Below, piece after piece: positions 6,165 to 9,423 of a DNA stretch of 9,423 bases. Positions within the stretch are counted from its first letter, which is position 1. Each line of letters opens with the position of its first letter. This DNA is from Oscillospiraceae bacterium (GTDB lineage: Bacteria; Bacillota; Clostridia; Oscillospirales; Acutalibacteraceae), in assembly GCA_902782805.1 (NCBI GenBank), contig CACZON010000130.1, positions 1 to 9,423 of the forward strand, given 5' to 3'. The notes beneath the pieces were generated by a model. It searched no databases. It was not told the origin of the DNA and worked only from the letters and a program-made list of their open reading frames with translations. Both the position numbers and the translations under genes were made by a program.

Positions 6165-8360
6165 ATGTTCGAAAACTACAGAGTGTTTGAAACCGAATTT
6201 GCCGGCCGCCCGCTCAAGATCGAAACCGGCAAAATGACCCAGCTTGCGAACGCCGCCTGCCTCGTCCGTTACGGTGAGACGGTGATCCACGTTGCGGTTA
6301 CCGCCGCTTCGAAGCCGCGCGAAGGAATCGATTTCTTCCCGATGTCCGTCGATTTCGAGGAAAAGCTCTATTCCGTCGGCAAAATCCCCGGCTCGTTCCT
6401 GCGCCGAGAGGGAAGACCGAGCGAAAAAGCCGTTCTGACCTCCCGCGTGATCGACCGTCCGATCCGTCCGCTCTTCCCGAAGGATATGCGCAACGACGTC
6501 ACCATCGTCTGCACGGCGATGAGCGTCGATCCCGACTGCTCGCCGGAAATCGCCGCCATGGTCGGCACTTCCGCCGCGCTCTCGATCTCCGATATCCCGT
6601 GGAACGGGCCGATCTCCGGTGTTTCCGTCGGCCTTGTTGACGGCGAATACGTCATCAACCCGACCGCCGAGCAGCGCAAGGTTTCCCGCATGGCCGTTAC
6701 CGTCGCTTCCACCGACGAGCGCATCGCGATGATCGAAGCCGGCGCCGATATCGTTACCGACGAAGAAATGTACGAAGGCATCATGGCCGGCCACCGCGCC
6801 AACCAGCCGATCATCGAATTCATCAAGAAGATGCAGGCCGAAATCGGCAAGCCGAAGTTCAGCTATCCGAGCAACGAGCCCGACGAGGAAATGTTCGAAG
6901 CGATCAAGGCGTTCGCGATCGAAGACGTAAAAGCCGCCCTCGATACCGACGACAAGAACGTACGCGACCAGAACTTAAAGCCCGTATACGAGGCGACCCA
7001 CGCGAAATTCGACGAAATCTATCCCGATTCCGAAGCGAAGATCGACGAATGTCTCTACAAAACCCAGAAATACGTTGTCCGCCGCTGGCTCCTCGACGAG
7101 CAGAAGCGCGTTGACGGAAGAAAGATGGACGAGATCCGTCCGCTCGCTTCCGAAGTCGGCCTGCTCCCGCGCGCCCACGGTTCCGGACTCTTCACCCGCG
7201 GCCAGACCCAGGTCCTTACGGTTACCACCCTCGGCGCCGCGAGCGAATATCAGATCCTCGACGGCATCGATGAGGAAGACCGCAAGCGTTATATCCATCA
7301 CTACAATATGCCGTCCTATTCCGTAGGCGAAACGAGACCCGCGCGCAGCCCCGGCCGCCGCGAAATCGGCCACGGCGCGCTCGCGGAGCGTGCGCTCCTG
7401 CCGGTGATTCCTTCTCTTGAGGAATTCCGCTATACGATCCGCCTCGTCTCCGAGGTCCTTTCTTCCAACGGTTCTACCTCCCAGGGCTCGATCTGCGGCT
7501 CCACGCTCTCTCTGATGGACGCCGGCGTTCCGATCAAAGCCCCCGTCGCCGGCATCTCCTGCGGTCTGATTACCGAGGGCGAGCGCTGGATGACGATGGT
7601 CGATATCCAGGGCCGCGAGGATTTCTTCGGCGATATGGACTTTAAGGTCGCCGGTACCCACGAAGGCATCACCGCGATCCAGATGGATCTCAAGATCAGC
7701 GGCCTGCTCCCGGAAATGGTGAAGGAAGCGCTTGAAAAGACCCATAAGGCCCGCAACTATATCCTCGACGAAGTAATGCTCAAGGCGATCCCGGCGCCGC
7801 GTCCCGAGCTTTCGAAGTACGCTCCGAAGATGCTCTCGACGACCGTCCCGGTCGACAAGATCCGCGAAGTCATCGGCTCCGGCGGAAAGGTCATCCAGAA
7901 GATCTGCGCCGAATGCGATGTCAAGATCGATATCAACGACGACGGAAGCGTATTTATCTCCGGCATCGATATCGACAACTGCCGCCGCGCGCTCTCGATC
8001 GTCGAGACGATTGGCAACGATCCCGAACCCGGCACCTATTACACCGGCAAGGTTACCCGCCTGATGGATTTCGGCGCGTTCGTCGAAATCGCTCCCGGCA
8101 AGGAAGGCCTCGTTCATATCTCCCGCCTCGATACCAAGCGTACCGAGAAGGTCGAAGACGTGGTCAGCGTCGGCGATATCGTAAAGGTCAAGGTCCTCGA
8201 GATCGACGATAAGGGCCGCCTGAACCTCTCCCGCCGCGATGCGCTGATCGACCTCGACGGCATCGTTCCGGAGAACAGCATCTCCGAAACGTCCGGCACG
8301 AGCCGCCGCGAGGGCGGACGCGACAACCGCGACCGCAGCCGCCGCCGCGACCGCAGATAA
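6165..8360 (+). CDS. pnp: Polyribonucleotide nucleotidyltransferase (PNPase)
   Basis: PNPase is a trimeric 3'-5' phosphorolytic exoribonuclease in mRNA decay and RNA quality control. The 731 residues hold the full architecture: first RNase PH domain (about 10-145), linker helical region (about 150-310), second RNase PH domain (about 320-460), KH (about 553-615) and S1 (about 622-692). Visible motifs are LLPRAHGSGLFTRGQTQ (333-349), GETRPARSPGRREIGHGAL (388-406), SSNGSTSQGS (433-442) and GDMDFKVAGT (489-498). The catalytic D486, D492 and K494 fall at the same numbers as in Escherichia coli PNPase. The KH loop is GSGGK (571-575). An Arg/Asp/Gly-rich tail (about 713-731) ends the protein. The ATG has a strong RBS, AGGAGGAA at 6149-6156. 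It follows rpsO by 181 bases, which contain a weak terminator and a long leader hairpin, and is closed by a strong terminator at 8442-8478. Confidence 0.97.
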   Translation: MFENYRVFETEFAGRPLKIETGKMTQLANAACLVRYGETVIHVAVTAASKPREGIDFFPMSVDFEEKLYSVGKIPGSFLRREGRPSEKAVLTSRVIDRPIRPLFPKDMRNDVTIVCTAMSVDPDCSPEIAAMVGTSAALSISDIPWNGPISGVSVGLVDGEYVINPTAEQRKVSRMAVTVASTDERIAMIEAGADIVTDEEMYEGIMAGHRANQPIIEFIKKMQAEIGKPKFSYPSNEPDEEMFEAIKAFAIEDVKAALDTDDKNVRDQNLKPVYEATHAKFDEIYPDSEAKIDECLYKTQKYVVRRWLLDEQKRVDGRKMDEIRPLASEVGLLPRAHGSGLFTRGQTQVLTVTTLGAASEYQILDGIDEEDRKRYIHHYNMPSYSVGETRPARSPGRREIGHGALAERALLPVIPSLEEFRYTIRLVSEVLSSNGSTSQGSICGSTLSLMDAGVPIKAPVAGISCGLITEGERWMTMVDIQGREDFFGDMDFKVAGTHEGITAIQMDLKISGLLPEMVKEALEKTHKARNYILDEVMLKAIPAPRPELSKYAPKMLSTTVPVDKIREVIGSGGKVIQKICAECDVKIDINDDGSVFISGIDIDNCRRALSIVETIGNDPEPGTYYTGKVTRLMDFGAFVEIAPGKEGLVHISRLDTKRTEKVEDVVSVGDIVKVKVLEIDDKGRLNLSRRDALIDLDGIVPENSISETSGTSRREGGRDNRDRSRRRDRR

Positions 8361-8376
8361 TTTTATCGTTTCGTCT

Positions 8377-8398
8377 GTGCTGCCTTGACTTGCAGCGC
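8377..8398 (+). other. Small hairpin in the pnp 3' untranslated region
   Basis: GUGCUGC (8377-8383) pairs with GCAGCGC (8392-8398) through 7 bp including one G-U, with an 8-base loop. No U tract follows, so it is not a terminator by itself. It may only stabilise the 3' end, or be chance. Confidence 0.3.
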
Positions 8399-8441
8399 GG
8401 TGAAATCGAAGAAAAAACTTTTCAACCGCAAACGTTCAAAG

Positions 8442-8478
8442 GAAGCTTTCCGATTTAGATCGGAAAGCTTCTTTTTTT
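8442..8478 (+). terminator. Strong Rho-independent terminator of the rpsO-pnp unit
   Basis: A perfect 13-bp stem, GAAGCTTTCCGAT (8442-8454) with ATCGGAAAGCTTC (8459-8471), has a 4-base loop (TTAG) and is followed directly by seven Ts (8472-8478). It lies about 80 bases after the pnp stop. Confidence 0.93.
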
Positions 8479-8515
8479 ATGCCGCGCAAAGTTCTGCGTA
8501 AGGAGGTTTTCAGGA

Positions 8516-8555
8516 AATCCGGCGTTTCCGGCAAAAGGGAAGCCGGATTCTTTTT
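8516..8555 (+). terminator. Second, tandem intrinsic terminator before spoIIIAA
   Basis: The stem AATCCGGC/GCCGGATT (8516-8523 with 8542-8549) is extended past a one-base bulge by TTTCC/GGGAA (8525-8529 with 8537-8541, one G-U pair). The loop is 7 bases and the stem is followed by C and five Ts (8551-8555). It could act as a fail-safe behind the first terminator, just upstream of the sporulation promoter. Confidence 0.75.
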
Positions 8556-8573
8556 CGCAGGCCGCGGGATCGG

Positions 8574-8602
8574 TCATAAAGAAAGAACCTTGTCCATATA
8601 GA
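8574..8602 (+). promoter_or_regulatory. Candidate sigma-E (mother-cell) promoter for spoIIIAA
   Basis: TCATAAA (8574-8580) resembles the sigma-E -35 (kmATATT). CATATAGA (8595-8602), after exactly 14 bases, resembles the -10 (CATACAAT). The CATA core is intact and the rest is imperfect. The spoIIIA operon is sigma-E dependent in Bacillus subtilis, so position and context support the match. Predicted start is near 8609-8611, about 24 bases before the spoIIIAA ATG. Confidence 0.6.
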
Positions 8603-8633
8603 TGAATCAGAAACTCTGAAAGGCGGCGGTAGA

Positions 8634-9423
8634 ATGGATCGGGAGCGGTCGGAGCGGTACCGCAGGCTCTTCCCTCAATTGAGGGAGGTTCCGGCACGGA
8701 TTCTGCGCGAAACCTGGGAGATCCGCGCGCGCGCCTTCGCGCCGCTGCGGCTTTACGGCGCGTATGGGAGCATCGTTCTTCCTGGAGGCTCCGTTACGCC
8801 CGAAGCGCTTCAGGCTGCGCTGGGGATCCTTTCCGGTCACGCGCTCTACGCCCACGAGGAGGAGCTGCGCCGGGGCTATCTCATCGCCGAGGGCGGCGAC
8901 CGGGCCGGGATCTGCGGGACGGCGGTCTTCCGGGAGGGGAAGCTCGCCTCGGTCCGCGCGATCTCCTCGATCAATCTCCGCCTTGCCCACGAAATCACCG
9001 GGATCGCCGATCCGTTTTTCGAGGCGGCGCCGGGCGGGATCCTGATCGCCGGGCCGCCCGGAAGCGGCAAGACGACGCTCCTGCGCGATTTTGCGCGGCT
9101 GCTCTCGCAAAACGGCAAAAAGGTCGTGCTGATCGACGAACGCGGCGAGCTTGCGGCGATGCGCGAGGGCGTTCCCGGGTTTGCGTTCGCCGCGGATTGC
9201 GACGTTCTGACCGGCTACCCGAAGGCCGAGGGAATCCTCTGCGCGGTACGGAATCTGTCGCCGGAATTTATCCTTTGCGACGAGATCGGTTCCGCCGGGG
9301 AGGCGCAGTCGGTCTCAAAGGCGCTGCTTTCCGGCGCGGCAACGGTCGCGAGCGTCCACCTCGAAAGCCCCGAGGCTGTTTTCCGACGCCGTACTTCGCT
9401 GCGGCTGATGCGCAGCGGGGCGT
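8634..9423 (+). CDS. spoIIIAA: Stage III sporulation protein AA (ATPase), 3' end outside window
   Basis: SpoIIIAA is a mother-cell ATPase related to type II/IV secretion ATPases. It is thought to power the SpoIIIA-SpoIIQ channel that links mother cell and forespore after engulfment. The visible 263 residues show the family N-terminal region (LSGHALYAHEEELRRGYLI, about 66-84, then ICGTAVFREGK and VRAISSINLRLAHEI). They also show Walker A GPPGSGKTT (140-148, K146), LIDERGELAA (166-175), DVLTGYPKAEG (190-200) and Walker B FILCDEIG (212-219, D216-E217). The frame is open to the right edge, so the C-terminus is missing. The start is ATG 8634, with AAAGG at 8619-8623 (10-base spacing). It is the first gene after two terminators and a sigma-E-like promoter, as expected for the first gene of the spoIIIA operon. 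Downstream genes (spoIIIAB and so on) would lie outside the window. Confidence 0.95.
   Translation, partial: MDRERSERYRRLFPQLREVPARILRETWEIRARAFAPLRLYGAYGSIVLPGGSVTPEALQAALGILSGHALYAHEEELRRGYLIAEGGDRAGICGTAVFREGKLASVRAISSINLRLAHEITGIADPFFEAAPGGILIAGPPGSGKTTLLRDFARLLSQNGKKVVLIDERGELAAMREGVPGFAFAADCDVLTGYPKAEGILCAVRNLSPEFILCDEIGSAGEAQSVSKALLSGAATVASVHLESPEAVFRRRTSLRLMRSGA

Noticed and set aside
6975..8117. Long minus-strand open frame (380 codons) within pnp, and similar long antisense frames in infB and nrnA
   Set aside because: These are shadow frames caused by GC-rich codon bias opposite well-supported genes; they show no conserved motif and no RBS.
8385..8413. TTGACT as a -35 box after pnp
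   Set aside because: No -10 sequence is present at 16-18 bases (GAAGAA at 17), and the bases lie in a hairpin loop of the pnp 3' region.
8479..8601. Short ORF of 40 codons starting at the ATG right after the first terminator
   Set aside because: It has no RBS, begins in the terminator tail, and reads through the second terminator hairpin. The basic composition looks like chance coding.
8455..8697. Minus-strand ORF of 80 codons across the pnp-spoIIIAA gap
   Set aside because: It covers both terminators, the sigma-E-like promoter and the spoIIIAA start, and has no recognisable motif.

Overview
The window is a stretch of bacterial chromosome from a GC-rich, spore-forming member of the Firmicutes, most likely in the class Clostridia (Ruminococcaceae/Oscillospiraceae-like). 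Three things point there: the gene order infB-rbfA-DHH phosphoesterase-truB-ribF-rpsO-pnp, the clostridial look of several proteins (for example the PNPase phosphate-site motif GETRPARSPGRREIGHG), and a partial spoIIIAA at the right edge. The lineage is an inference from motifs and synteny; no database search was possible. Every gene is on the + strand. I see no mobile element, CRISPR array, tRNA, rRNA or sign of horizontal transfer.

Region 1 (1-5595) is the distal part of a nusA-infB-type translation operon: infB (its start lies left of the window), rbfA, an NrnA-like DHH/DHHA1 phosphoesterase, truB and ribF. Spacings are very short (21, 4, -4 and 16 bases), so the genes are probably co-transcribed and partly translationally coupled. 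They cover translation initiation, 30S maturation, turnover of very short RNA or pAp, tRNA pseudouridylation and flavin cofactor synthesis.

Region 2 (5578-8478) is the rpsO-pnp unit. A near-consensus extended -10 promoter sits across the end of ribF. It drives a roughly 108-base structured leader, then rpsO (ribosomal protein S15), a weak terminator-like hairpin, and a second leader dominated by a long 14+16 bp hairpin in front of pnp (polynucleotide phosphorylase). S15 and PNPase are both autoregulated through their 5' leaders in bacteria where this was studied, and both leaders here have the structure for it. These are the most interesting parts of the window. A strong intrinsic terminator follows pnp.

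Region 3 (8361-9423) is the boundary with a sporulation operon. Two intrinsic terminators in tandem are followed by a plausible sigma-E promoter, then spoIIIAA, which runs off the right edge. SpoIIIAA is the mother-cell ATPase of the SpoIIIA-SpoIIQ channel. The layout isolates a stage-specific sporulation operon from a vegetative translation/RNA-decay operon.

The window is essentially core housekeeping. No unknown protein system is visible; the novelty candidates are RNA-level regulatory structures.
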